A stretch of DNA of 64,000 nt from Gigaspora margarita. Taxonomy: Eukaryota; Glomeromycota; Glomeromycetes; Diversisporales; Gigasporaceae. Below the pieces are notes generated by a model that was not told the DNA's origin, ran no database searches, and was given only the letters and a program-made list of their open reading frames with translations. The translations under genes were made by a program, and so were the position numbers. Positions 23,945 through 36,119 of this stretch are shown here, one piece after another. Every line of letters starts with the position of its first letter. Within the stretch, counting starts at the first letter, position 1. The DNA lies in assembly GCA_009809945.1 (NCBI GenBank), contig WTPW01001246.1:95518-159517 (forward strand), read 5' to 3'.

Positions 23945-24595
23945 AGGACCCAGACATCTCTCATATAGGTTATAACTGGATTTTGGCCAATTTTAATCTA
24001 ATTTGCTAAAAATAACAAAATCTATTTACTTTAATAACTTCTAATTCAGTAAGGGGCATGCCATTTATTATGTAATTTTTACCATGGATACATAGTCAGA
24101 GGTAGTGATCACGTCTATATATTATATTAACCAATCTGAATTAGATATATGATCATGCCATATATCGATGAGGGTGGCTACTAAGTAAAAAATATTACAT
24201 AATAAATGGCATGCCCCTAATTAGAATTGAATAAACTTTTTTTTGTTAGATGCGCCTCACTAAGAGCTTCATTTTAAAAAAAAGTTCATTCAAATTGGAC
24301 TACTGGATGCCAAGATAATTGCCAAAAACAGTTTTTTGCTTCTCAAATTTTAGATGTTTTTGCTGAAAAATTTTAAGTATAACCAGAACCCCGAAATATA
24401 CATAGATAGGTCAGGTTAATTATAGGGTTACTAAAAAAGAAAAGATTTGCAGAAAAACTTCAAAAATAAGCAAAAAAATTACCATAAATAGAAAAGATCT
24501 GCATAAAAACCTCAAAAATAAGCAAACTCATACCTGACCTATCTATGTATATTTCGGGGTCCTGTATAACCTCTATACTAAATGTTCAGGGTCCT
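23945..24595. mobile_element. hAT-like element of the AGGACCC family, with two nested MITEs
   Basis: Ends aggacccagacatctctcat and the complement of aatgttcagggtcct, with a perfect 8-bp TSD, aagataac, at 23937-23944 and 24596-24603. It aligns with the uninterrupted copy at 3636-3932. Nested are 24052-24218 (aggggcatgccatttattat and complement) and 24385-24563. The whole sits in an older H3-type sequence (actaacatttattatttaat at 23838; gagtattag near 24650). Confidence 0.85.
24385..24563. mobile_element. hAT-type MITE (179 bp), copy 1 of the family that also hit the LINE
   Basis: Ends agaaccccgaaatatacata / aggaccccgaaatatacata (reverse), perfect 8-bp TSD gtataacc at 24377-24384 and 24564-24571. 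The uninterrupted relative at 3898-3915 gives the empty site. Nearly the same sequence is at 56559-56738. Confidence 0.9.
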
Positions 24596-24777
24596 AAGAT
24601 AACAGTCATAGATTATGTTATATCTGTTAATATATGAGTATTAGTTTATAATAAAAATTATAATAAAAACATATAAATTTACTATAAACTTTAAGTCTCA
24701 CATTATTTTTAACTTATATATTAACTTTTTTTTCAAACTTTGCGATTAAGTATATTAAAAATAGCAGATTAAGGTTA

Positions 24778-24937
24778 GGATGCTGATATTTATTATCTAA
24801 TATCTGTTTATTATAGAGGCTTACCCCCTCTAGATAAGGTTTATATATAAAATTTTAGCCAATCAAATTTAATTAAGAGATAAGGTTTTGCTTGACCCTC
24901 CATGCCCTAAAATATTACCTAATAAATGTTAGCATCC
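24778..24937. mobile_element. Harbinger-like MITE, family H3 (160 bp)
   Basis: Inverted ends ggatgctgatatttattatc and the complement of aataaatgttagcatcc, flanked by TTA at 24775-24777 and 24938-24940. A second clear copy is at 44546-44707. Confidence 0.75.
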
Positions 24938-27597
24938 TTACTTAGAACACATTTTTAAAATTTTGTTAATTTTGTACAATTTCAAAATATAACTTTGTTA
25001 AAAGCAAATATTCACTAATTTTAAATCAGCAATTATATGTAAAATTATGCTCTAAACAACTTTACTTAATAGCAAAAAAATATAGATTATCATGACAAAA
25101 AAATAGATTAGCTATATATTAAAGTTAAAAATTTTTGGGTTGTAATATAAAACCCTTTTTTTGTTAAGATAGCCTACTTTGAACTTCTAAGTAAACTTGT
25201 TCAGCATGTAATTCTCTTGTATTAAAGTCAAAACACATTTTCTTGAACCTTTTACTAAGTGAAAAATAGAGTTAAAGTTAGAAAAAAAATTTTTTTCTAA
25301 AAGAAAAAATTTTTTTTTCTAAAAGAAAAAATTTTTTTTTTAACTTTAATCCCATTTTTCACTTAGTAAAGGGTTCGAGAAAATGCATTTTGACCTTGAT
25401 ACAAATAGAATTAGGAGAGGGCCATTTATCAGTTGATATTTTGCTACTAAGAAACTATCTCCTTCCTCTTACCTGATTATAAATACTCAATTTGATTGGC
25501 TATAATTTTTTAAAATTTTAAAAAATTTTTAAAATTTAATATTAAATAAAATTTGAATAGTGATCTGTTTTGGATGATTTTACTACCAAAATGTTTGTCT
25601 CAATAAGACGATTCCAATGAGACTAAAATTATCAAAATCTAATTACTGGATCTTTATAGATTTGTATTGCTTTAATTATATTAGTTTTGTATATATTAAA
25701 AATTATTATTAAAGATCCTATAAACTTTAACATTGAATAACTTGTGAAATAGTAGTCTGTTTTGGGCAATTTTACTACCAAAATGCTTGTTTTAGTGAGA
25801 TGATTCTAATAAATCTAAAATCATTAAACTCTAATTACAGGATCTCAAAATCATTATAGATTTGTACTATTTTTTTTTTTAATTCTTTAACTAAATCTCA
25901 TTGTAGCAATGTATTTAACAAGTTTACCTAGCTAGGTTTTACTCTGGAGAGTTCCAAGCAAGGCTGACAGATACAGGATGTAGATGAGATTTTTTAGGTC
26001 ACATGAAAACCTGGCCTCTAATCACTTTCCAATTAAGATCAGGGCAAATCCCTTTCGAGTTACACAGATTATATATATACAACCCCTTTTTTTGTTTATA
26101 TCTTTTTAAATTTTTTTTTGTGTTGTCAAAACTTTATTGCCTCTTTTTGTTACTGGAGTCATCATTTACTGGTGCTTTTTTGCGCCTCTAATGCTATTAT
26201 CATTTACTGGTACCTCTTTTTGTCACTAGCACCGTTGTTGTTTACTAGTGCCTCTTTTCATCGCTCATGCTGGGGCCTCTTTTCATATACTTCTTTGGCC
26301 CTAGTGTAAATTCAGAAATAAAACCTACAAAAAAAAAAAAGTTAGTTCAAGAAAAGAAAAAAAAAGAAAAATATAATGTAAGAAAAAATATGTCTTCTTA
26401 AATTTAGCTTCCATCTTATTGTTTACGTTTCGTCATACTGATTTATTTCTGTATTTGTTATATGAGTTAGATTGCAGAATTAGTGTAAGAAGTACTTGCG
26501 CAGTTTAGGGTTAGAGTTAGGATTAGTATAAGAAGTACTTGCGTGGTTTAGGGTTAGAGTTAGGATTAGTGTAGTATTAGTATAGAAATAGTTTTATTAG
26601 TATAAAAATGATTTATGTAAAGAATTATATAAAATAAAATAATTAAAATAAAATAATTTAAATAATTAACCGAATTAAAAGAAAAAATAAATAAAAAATA
26701 AGGGTGTTATTTTATGGAGACATGTCTCCATGGAGACCCTTTATATGAATAGCCAATCAAAATTAAGCATGTGACTAGATAATATATTGCTTATTATTGG
26801 CCAATTAAAATTTCCTACAAACTTTCTAACTTTTATAATACAAAAACACAAATAAAAATTTTCTAACCCTAAATATGATTGGCTGTTATATGTAGGATCG
26901 CCATGGAGACATATCTCCACATACAATTTTCTAAAAAATAAAGCTTACTATATAGCGATTCAAGAAAAACTACTAAAAAGAGTTTCTGAAGTATTTTTTA
27001 TTTGATTGAAAAGAGTTTTTTTTTAACTTTTTCATTACCTAGTACATATATATAGGCTGCTTTATTTTGTGGTATACATACACTAATAATAAAAAAAAAA
27101 TACTGTAATTTAGAATAAATAAAAATAAAACAAATTAAAAACTAAAAAATTTAAATACCAGTAAGTTAAACATTAAAATAATTTAAGAAAATTAAATAAA
27201 AAAAAATATAAAAATAATTTAATTTAACAAAAAAGAAAAAAAAAAGAATTAATAAATTAAAAAAAAAATAAAATAAATAAATAAAATGAAAAATAAATAA
27301 TAAAAGAATTTATTAAAAAAAAAATTTAAAAATAAATTAAATAAAAAATTTAAATTAAAACATTTTTTTTTAATTGTTCTATTTTTTTTTAATTTAAATT
27401 TTTTATTTAAATTTTTTTTTTAATAAATTATTTTATTATTTATTTTTCATTTTATTCTTTTTTTTATTTTTTTTTTGATTTATTAATTTGTTTTATTTTT
27501 TTTATTTTTTTTTTTAAATTAAATTTTTTTTTATTTATTTAATGTTTTAACTTATTTAAATTTTTTAATTTTTATTTTTATTTCTAAATTATTTTTT

Positions 27598-27958
27598 TTA
27601 CGAGTTTACTAAAACACACCACTGGTGGCAACACCACAATGATTTTTCACCAATAACATTTTTTAAATGCAGTGTAATGTAAAAATCTTGTATAACATAA
27701 ATTTTTTACCATTTTGCTATTTTTTTAAAAATACCTTCTAACTCAAAATTTCATTTATAAAACCATCTTTTTTTTTAAAAAAAAAATTCCTTGTGAAATT
27801 TCACTATATACTATGCTTAACCCTAACCCCTAACTATTAACTCTCGCTTAACATTTATTAAATTCAATTTTTGTTTATTTTTTTTATTTTTTTATATTGA
27901 TCTTTACATTACACCACATACTGGTGTTGAACACTAGTGGTGCATATTAGTAAACTTG
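27598..27958. mobile_element. TIR element at the centre of the 5.5-kb inverted repeat
   Basis: Inverted ends acgagtttactaaaacacac and the complement of ggtgcatattagtaaacttgt-type sequence, including a mirrored cactggtgg / ccactagtg block. Non-coding. TSD not resolvable in the T-rich flanks. Confidence 0.6.
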
Positions 27959-29277
27959 TTTTTTTATTATTAGTGTACATACACTATGAGAAACCAAGAC
28001 CGTTAAGATCTCTTGAAGTAGTCTATATCAGAGTTGTCACATTTACTATATTTGTTCTATTGGCTTTTAATTCTATTCACTTTTTTCATTTTTCTATTGT
28101 AAATTTTTAGTATTAAATTTTACTAATTAAATATAAAAATATTTTAAATTTATTTTTTAATAATGGTCTAACAATATATATTTAAATAATTGCAAATTAT
28201 TAATAAAAAAAATTTTTTTATATAAAGACAAAAAATCAAGCTTTTGTTCTATTGTTCTATTTGCCAACACTGGTCTATATATATGTACTAGAGTAAAACA
28301 GTTAAAAAAAACACTCTTTTCAATTGAATAAAAAAATATTTTGAAAGTTCTTTTCACTTGAATCACTATATGGTAAGCTTTATTTTTTATTTATTTTTTT
28401 TTTTAATTGGGTTTAAATTATTTTATTTAAATTATTTTTTATTTTATTTATATAATTCTTTACATAAATCATTTCTATACTAATAAAATTATACTAATAC
28501 TACACTAATCTAACCCTAACCCTAAACTGCGCAAGTGCCTCTTACACTAATTCTGTGATCTAACCCTATAACAATATATAAATAAATTAGTATGACAAAA
28601 TGTAGATTAAACAATAAAATGAAAGCCGAGTTTAAGAAGACAAGTATTTTTTCTTATATTTATTTTTTCTTTTTTTTCTCAACTTGAACTAATCTTTCTT
28701 TTTTTTTGTAAATTTTATTTCTGAATTTATACTAGAGCCAAAGAAGTATACAAAAAGAAGTACCGGCACAAGCAATGAAAAGAAGCACTAGTAAATGACA
28801 TTGGCGCTAGCAATGAAAAGAGATACCAGTTAACAACAACGTTAGCGATGCAAAGAAGCACCAGTAAACGATGACTCTAGTGACGAAAAGAGGCTGTAAA
28901 GTTTTAATAGCACAAAAAAAAAATTAAAAAAAAAGATTGTATATATATAATTTGTGTAACTGGAAAGGAGATTTGCCCTAATCTTAATCGGAAGGTGATC
29001 AGAGGCCAGATTTTCACATGATCCAGAAAATCTTACCTATATTCTGGTGCTCTCAGCAAGGCTTTACCTTCACATCTAAGTGTCTGAACAGTATATAGCC
29101 TCAACTGGTTACTTATTTCTGAGCACCTAGTCATAATTTGTTGCAGAACTACTGGAATAATCAAATATTATAAACCAAATCAGATTTTAGTCTATTTAGC
29201 CTGATAGTACTATGAGTTTATGTAGTATCACAAATATTAGACTTGGGCCTCATATTATGTCTCGTAGAACTTTGGTT

Positions 29278-29458
29278 TAGAGATTGGAACGGTTTTAAAA
29301 ATTCAGGTTTATCATATCAAAATTCGGGTTTATCACGCCAAAATTTGGGTTTATTACATAAATTATTAGTAATTGATGTGATAAACCCGAATTTTTGTGT
29401 AATAAACCCAAATTTTGATGTGATAAAACTGAATTTTTAAAACCGGTTCCAACCTCTA
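29278..29458. mobile_element. hAT-type palindromic MITE (181 bp)
   Basis: Ends tagagattggaacggtttta and the complement of aaccggttccaacctcta, perfect 8-bp TSD ctttggtt at 29270-29277 and 29459-29466. Almost the whole unit is palindromic, built from attcgggtttatcac words. Second copy at 63523-63640. Confidence 0.9.
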
Positions 29459-29614
29459 CTTTGGTTATTCCAAATCAGATTCTAACTTGTTTCTTGTTAC
29501 CATTACAGATTTGATAATGGCAACTGCCCAATTAAGTCTGTCAATTGACGTTCTGGGTTCCTGTTTTTCTATAGTGATTCAGTTTTCTAACAGCTGGTTT
29601 TTTCTATTTCACTT

Positions 29615-29686
29615 CTGGGAGGATTTGAACAGGCAACCTTCAATTTGCAACCTGGGAGCATAACCACTATGCTATCGACCTGCAGG
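29615..29686 (-). repeat. tRNA-like head (72 nt) of a SINE-like insertion
   Basis: On the minus strand the segment has a D-arm-like gcatagtggttatgc (stem GCAT/ATGC), an anticodon-arm-like centre and a B-box-like gcctgttcaaatcc at the normal distance. The acceptor ends do not pair, so it is not a functional tRNA gene. The following ~560 bases on the minus strand (to about 29060, excluding the MITE at 29278-29458) are more complex than the surroundings and probably the SINE body. Confidence 0.55.
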
Positions 29687-30659
29687 TCAGATTTGTGTTA
29701 TTTTTAATGGATTTAATATATTTTATATTAAAATAATACAAATCTATAATGATTTTGGAATCCCATAATCAGAATTTAATGATTTTAGATTCATTAGTAT
29801 TGTCTCACTAAGATGAACATTTTGGTAGTAAAATCATCTAAAATGGATTACTGGTTTACAAGTTATTCAATACTAAAGTTTATAAAATCTTTAATAATAA
29901 TTTTTAATATATACAAAACTAATATAATTAAAGCAATACAAATTTATAATGATCTTGGGATCCAGTAATTGGATTTTGATGACTTTAGGCTCGTTGGAAT
30001 CATTTCATTGAAACAAACATTTTGGTAGTAATATCATTCAAAACGGATCACTAGTCAAATTTTATTTAATATTAAAATTTAAAAATTTTTTAAAATTTCA
30101 AAAAATTTTAGCTAATCAAAAGTTATCTGCTATTAGGACTGATAATTTTCAGACCCCCTCTATTCTAAAAAATTAGATAATAAATGGTACTTCTTTTACA
30201 TGCTAAACAGGTTTATTTAGAAACCCAAAGTAGGTTATCTTGACAAAAAAAGAAGTTTATATTACAAACCAAAAATTTTAACTTTAATATATAGCTAATC
30301 TATTTTTTTGTCAAGATATCTATATTTTGCTTCTAAGTAAAGTTGTTCAAAGCATAATTTTATATATAATTGCCAATTTAAATTAGTAAATATTTGTTTT
30401 TAACAGAGTTATATTTTGAAATTGTAAAAATTAACAAAATTTTAAAAAAATATTCTAAGAATTTGACAGGATATAGGTGAGATTTTTCAGGTCACATGAA
30501 CTTCGACTCTCTGACCCTACTCTGGATGATCATCACATTACTGCTATATTAGTGATGATTGTACATGCGTTCCCAAACAATCTTTTTTTATTTTTATTTT
30601 TTTTTTTGTATTTGTTTTAATTTTTTTTTAGATTAATAATTTAATTTCGTCATAGTTGA

Positions 30660-30830
30660 AGTCATCATTAATGGAGTTGTTGTTAATAAAGTTGTTGTTA
30701 ATAGAGTTATTGTTAATAGAGTCATTGTTAATAGAGTTGTTACTAATGGAGTCATCGTAATAGAGTTGTCATTAATAGAGTCACTGTCAATAAAATATTT
30801 GTTAATGGAGTCATTGTTTCATAAGTACCA
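30660..30830. repeat. Minisatellite, ~15-bp unit
   Basis: About 11 imperfect copies of gagttgttgttaata (variants gagtcattgttaata, gagttgtcattaata). No gene context. Confidence 0.75.
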
Positions 30831-31552
30831 TGTCACTATTATAGGTAAGTTGCTATTGCTAGTATTTTGTTTTTGTTGTATCTCTATTTTCCATCTTTCT
30901 TTCTATAATTGTTGGTTTCAGTTTTGTGCTATCGGTTAGGGGTCTTAATGGGTCGGGTTGGGTCGGGTTTGGGCCTGACCCGGGTCAGACCCACTTGGGT
31001 CAAAACCCGACCCGGGTCTGACCCGCCTCATGACAAACCCAACCCGGGTCTGACCCGCCTCATGCCAAACCCGACCCGGGTCTGACCCGCCTCATGTCAA
31101 ACCCGACCTGGGTCTGACCCAACCCAACCCAACCCGGGTTGAACCCGGGTTAATGATGGGTGAAGCAATGATTTTCTGTTATTTGTTCGCTATACCAGTA
31201 ATTGCAATATATTGTGGGTTAGTTTGAATCGGTATAAGCTAACTATTAAAGGTTTGTTACAAAGCTCATTACTCCAATGACANATAGTATGCAGCTTAGT
31301 TTTATTAGTGACTGCCAATTTTTAAAATAAGTGTTGCAAAGAGAAAACATTATATTGCTAAATTAGTTTTAGCTCATTGATCATATAATCATGGTTTGTA
31401 GATCGACATAAAACTACGAGTCACTGAGAAAATTGATTGATTATAAGATAATCTGGGCGGCAAAAATTCTGACCAAAAATTCTAGAAATCAATCATGGTG
31501 GAATGTAACTTTTTTTGATATTCGCTAATATATTCACTGTTTTTTTTATTAA

Positions 31553-31750
31553 TCATATGTTTTATCTATAACGGAGCATTTGTCGTATTCTTGCATTTGT
31601 TCTTGAACTTGTACTTATTCTTGAACTAGACTATTATATAGTTCTTCAAGAGTTTGGTCATAAGGAAGAATGAATAGCCAAGACTTTCTACCTTTATCCC
31701 GTTTATAAAGTTAAAATTGTTTAGGCATGGCAGGACAGGCTCACCCAAAA
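31553..31750 (-). pseudogene. Unidentified coding-like relic
   Basis: On the minus strand, codons read KRDKGRKSWLFILPYDQTLE, continue ELYNSLVQE, have one TAA, and go on VQVQEQMQEYDKCSVIDKTYD to a stop at about 31553. Composition is protein-like and unlike the surrounding AT-rich DNA. I do not recognise the family. An alternative frame over the same DNA (31626-31847) is open for 73 codons but reads less like protein. Confidence 0.35.
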
Positions 31751-31819
31751 ATATTAAAGGGAATAAGGCTAACTTTGACGGGAGCCAAATACGGCCGAAT
31801 TGTTGAAAGTTTTTGCTAA

Positions 31820-32002
<183 letters not shown>

Positions 32003-32042
32003 ATTTCTTGGAGAAAAGGAGGTAGACTAGGAGCAAAGGTGA

Positions 32043-32159
32043 ACCTATGTTTGCTTGCTATCTTTCACTTTTAAAAAATGCTTAGAAGGAACCCTAGACC
32101 TCTCTGATTTTACTAATTTAGAGGAATTAATTTGCTATAATAATTACTTACTAACCTAA
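32043..32159 (+). pseudogene. Leucine-rich-repeat fragment
   Basis: An open stretch between stops reads, from 32082, LEGTLDLSDFTNLEELICYN and then NYLLT. This is one and a bit unit of the 'LDLSxFxNLExLxCxxNxL' LRR type, common in bacterial surface proteins and in proteins of Mollicutes-like endobacteria and their fungal hosts. It is in a different frame from the TrpRS fragment 40 bp upstream, so the two are not one protein. A single repeat cannot fold alone; it is a relic inside the same transposon. Confidence 0.55.
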
Positions 32160-33039
32160 GGTGAATTTTTTTAGCCCAAGATAGTTTGCGAATATTAGGC
32201 AATCAAACAACAAAAGTAAATTTGGAACATTCATGTTCACAATATTGTGTTGTTTAAGGGCATTAATAAGGGCGTTAAAAAATAATATAATAATTACTCG
32301 AATATTATTATAATTACTCGACCATGATAATAGTCATAATCATCTTATGTATTTCTGTTAGCTTTCCTGCATTTAGGTCACATTTTTCGGATGACCAATA
32401 AAAAAATGTTAAAGCGAACAACCCAATTGAAGTATATAGATAGATTCATTATACTTATTTTATATTTAATTTTTCTATATAAAATTTTAATGGAATAAAA
32501 TGCACATGATTCAGAAACATGCGCACGCATAAAACCCATCTTTAATACATACTTTAGAATGATACAGGTTTTGCCTGTAAAAATTGTATGTACGTACGAA
32601 GTTCTTTTAATAAATTAATTAATTAATTAATTATTTTTGCAACGAAATGGTTTCGTCATGCGTCACCCATCATTAACCCGGGTCTGACCCGGGTTTTTTC
32701 TGACCTGGGTCTGACCCGACCCGGGTTTGATCTGACCCAACCTGACCCGGTTGGGTCTGACCCAGGTCGGGTTGGGTCAGACCCGACCCAGCTAAGACCC
32801 CTACTATCGGTTTTAGTGCCACAATTATAGTAGGTAATACATTATTTGTATTGCTTTTTTGTCGCTTGATTTGCTTCTAGTATTGCTGGTATTTTTTATT
32901 TGTTATATATTTAACTTTTTTACTTCTTTCTGTAGTTATTATTTTATATATTGTTATAAATAAGTACTACCATTATTCATGTTGTGTTTGTGGTAGCCAT
33001 TTCATTATAATTGAAGGTATCATTGCTTATAATAAGTTA

Positions 33040-33165
33040 CTTGTAGGGTTAGAGTGAATTGGTTATTAGAGTTAGGATAAGTAAGTTGGTTAGTAGATTA
33101 GGGTAAGTTAGTTGGTTGATTAGAATAAGTTAGTTGATATTAGTTGGTTAGGCTATCCTTTCATA
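33040..33165. repeat. Degenerate ~18-bp repeats (gttagttggttag)
   Basis: Imperfect repeats of ttagggtaagttagttggtt. No coding or structural role visible. Confidence 0.5.
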
Positions 33166-33234
33166 TTTGTTCATTTTAGTTTGTGATGAAATAATTCACT
33201 AAAATAAGAGCTTTTAAAGTGTTTTTGTTTATCA

Positions 33235-33995
33235 TTGTAATTCTTTCAATCTTGTTCTGATTAAAATAAAAAAAATAATTTAAATAAACAATTTAAATAA
33301 ATAAAAATAAATTAAATTTTAATGAATTAAAAAAATAATTAATTAATTAATTTAAAAAAAATTAAAATTAAACCAAATTTTGATAAATTTAAAATTAAAT
33401 AAATAAATAAAAAAAAATTAAAATGATTAAAAAAAAAAAATAAGATGAATATAAAAATTAAATAAATAAAATTAAAACAATTAAAAAGAAAAAAACAAAT
33501 TAAACGATTAATGAAAAAAAATAAAATATTAAAAAAAAAATGATTATAAAAAAAATAAGTAAAAATAAATAAATAATAAAATATAATAATTTAAAGACAA
33601 TTGTCATTTATTGCCATGGTGATGACATCACTACCTCCTAATCAACCAATCATTTTGTTGTTTTAATTTTAAAACAAAACAAATAGTAGCAAGGATTAGG
33701 CTTTGGTAGCTGCAATAGTTAGAAGGCTTCCTAACCCAAAATTTCATAAAGAATTTTTTTTGCCCAGAAAAAAGTATAGTTTCATAATCAAAATTTTAAG
33801 TTAGAATCAATTTTCAAAAAAGATTAATTTACTTTAATTTTATATTACATCTAATTCTGTATTTCAATTGGTCGATCAGAAATAGTGATATATTGCCATA
33901 GCGATGAATGATAACTCTTTAATTTAAAAATATGAATTAAAAAAAAAAATAAAAATTTAAATTAAAAAAAAAATATAAAAATTTTAAAAAAAATT
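33235..33995. repeat. A-rich low complexity with an inverted block
   Basis: 33240-33600 and 33930-33990 are nearly pure A/T simple sequence. Between them, 33600-33920 has inverted ends ttattgccatggtgatga / its decayed complement near 33893-33912, suggesting an old MITE. No gene. Confidence 0.5.
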
Positions 33996-34362
33996 AAGGG
34001 TAGAGTACAACGATCTACATTTTAATAGTGATCACGTTACTAATTTTTTTTACAATAACATTCAATTGAAATCAGGCGATGATCATATGTTATTGTATGT
34101 TATTTATATTGTACTACTTAAGAAAATCTCAATCATCCTAACAAAATTGACGATATATACAAGTAGATTTTTTTAATATAATTTGTGGCTTTAAAGTTTC
34201 ACTACTATAAATTAAAGGGTTTGATCTATATACCACAAAATTTTGGCCAAAATTGAATACATTCTCAAAAATCTTTATCAATGGCGTATTTTTGCTCCTA
34301 TATAAAAATTTTTTTGTATGATGATCATATATGAAAATGATCGATGTTGTACTCTATCCTTA
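33995..34362. mobile_element. TIR element flanked by TTAA (about 368 bp)
   Basis: Inverted ends gggtagagtacaacgatc and the complement of gatcgatgttgtactctatcc. The flanks can be read as TTAA on both sides, which would be piggyBac-like, but A/T-rich flanks make this ambiguous. No coding capacity. Confidence 0.55.
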
Positions 34363-34544
34363 AAATAAAAAATAAAAAAATTTAAAAAACTTAAAAAANT
34401 AAAANAAAAAAAAAAGAAAAAATGATTAAAAAAAAAAGAAAAAAATAATTAATACTGTACAAATTAAGAAAAAAAGTAAAAAAATTTAAATTAAAAAAAA
34501 ATAAAAAGTTTTAAAAAAATTAAAATAAAAAAAATGAAAAAATT

Positions 34545-34830
34545 AAAATACCTCTGGTTTTTTTCAAAAATCTTAAAAAAACTATTAGCAGTTGCTACAT
34601 ATAAAAGTCTAAATTTTACTAAATAAATCTCAAAAGTGCCATTAAGTAAACTTGTTCAGAACATCAAAATACACTTATATTAAAATTTTGATAGCGTTTA
34701 AACAACTTTTTATTAGTACGTTTTTTAATTTTTCAAAAAATTTAACAATTTGAAAATAAGCAACCTCTGCTTTTTTGTGTAATTTTTTGTCCAAAAAAGG
34801 TTGCTTATTTTCGGGAATATACAGTAAAAA
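34545..34830. mobile_element. Family-B TIR element
   Basis: Contains cagttgctacatataaaagt, ccattaagtaaacttgttca and a ttgcttattttcgggaat end, matching the copies at 7634, 51627 and 61914. It sits in an A-rich low-complexity tract (34370-34540 and 34830-34920). Confidence 0.6.
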
Positions 34831-34985
34831 AAACTGAAAAAATTAAAATAAAAAAAACTAAAAAATTAAAATAAAAAAAAAAACAAAAAAATTAAAATAA
34901 AAAAATATAAAATAAAAAAAGCACAATTTTATAAATAAACTAAGTACATTAATAAAAATTTAGAGTTAGGGCTTTAATATTAGAG

Positions 34986-35321
34986 TATTCATGTGATCCG
35001 TTTAAATTCAAATTATCCAGATTACACAAAAACAAATCCTTATTTGTACGGATGATCAGCAATTCGCAAATTTTGAATGGATCGAATAGATAATAATCTG
35101 GAATCCACAGTTTGATGAATAAAATTTGATAGTGATGTTTTTTAGCAGGAAATTATTTAAGACATGTATTTTTTTGGCTCAATATTAAATAAATAAATAT
35201 ACCTTTAATAAACAGTGTTTTATTAACCAGATTGAACGAATTTGAATGAATTAAACAAATAATCTGCAACTTGCATATTGAACAGATCATTCGGATTGCA
35301 GATCAACAGATTACACCTCTA
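34986..35321. mobile_element. hAT-like MITE (336 bp)
   Basis: Perfect 8-bp TSD tattagag at 34978-34985 and 35322-35329. Ends tattcatgtgatccg and the complement of cagattacacctcta are imperfect inverted repeats sharing GTnATCnG. The interior has gatcgaat / attcgaat-type words on both strands. Confidence 0.7.
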
Positions 35322-35534
35322 TATTAGAGGCTATCAGGTTAGAGTGATATATACTATATGTAAAATTCACATTGTTGTCATTTTTCATTAGTGCACCAAG
35401 TAGAGGTCTTAGCTGGATCAGGTCTGACCCAACCCAACTTGGGTCAGGTTAGTTCAGATAAAACCTGGGTCAGAGAAAACCTGAGTTGGGTCAGATCGGG
35501 TAAGAATATATTCAATAATCACTAGTAGTTACTA

Positions 35535-35773
35535 CTAGTGATGCCACCGAAATTGATTTTTGAAAAATGCCTATTTCGTCTTTATTAGAGAAAATTAAAA
35601 TTTTTTATAAGGAAGAACAAATAAAATTTATATAGATATATTTCTTATAATTTCGTCTATTCAAAAAAAGTATCAAATAATTTCGTCTTTCAAGTAAAAT
35701 AGGTCAAAAACAATTTCGTCTTCAAATTTTAAATTCGGGTTTTCAAACCTGAAATGCTTTCGTCCTCATGTAT
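35535..35773 (+). mobile_element. 239-bp T-element
   Basis: Perfect 8-bp TSD agttacta at 35527-35534 and 35774-35781; same length and ends as 4441-4679 and 12383-12621. Confidence 0.85.
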
Positions 35774-36119
35774 AGTTACTACATAGTAAAGTCAAAATTT
35801 TACTATGTAAATCAATAAAACTGCTTAAGTAAACTTGTTTAGAAGAACAAAATGTAAGGCAAGTGTTCCTAATTTGACGTAGCTAACTTTACCAATAGCA
35901 ATTCTTTATTGAATCAGTATAAAAATGTGCAAATTTTTGCTAAATGTGATACCTTTTATTTTAAAATAAACATTTATTTAAAAAAAGTATCGTTAAACCA
36001 AAAAAAATCAAATATTTATTAAGGTAATATAAATCTTTTCAAAATTGAGATTATCAAGGGATCGTTTCTAATTTGACGCACTGGATAATCTCAAATTTAA
36101 GATTGGTTTACATCCTTAA

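Larger units (their letters stand above)
24955..30465. repeat. 5.5-kb inverted repeat with an AT-only core
   Basis: Left-arm blocks recur reversed on the right in mirror order: aattttgttaatttt... (24960 / 30430), gggttgtaatataa-type sequence (25138 / 30265), the GATC hairpins (25549, 25748 / 29745, 29955), tcagggcaaatccctttcga-type sequence (26040 / 28970), a Ser-poor 'ttactggtgcctctttt' tract (26150-26300 / 28745-28890) and the gtttagggttag words (26500 / 28510). The core from 27050 to 27590 is A-rich then T-rich. The right arm alone carries 29278-29458 and a tRNA-headed insertion near 29060-29700. No gene in either arm. Confidence 0.75.

Noticed and set aside
29615-29686. Functional tRNA gene
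   Set aside because: D-arm and B box are present but the acceptor stem does not pair and the anticodon arm is poor; better read as a SINE head.
30660-30830. Repeat protein encoded by the 15-bp minisatellite
   Set aside because: No start, stops nearby, and no flanking coding sequence.
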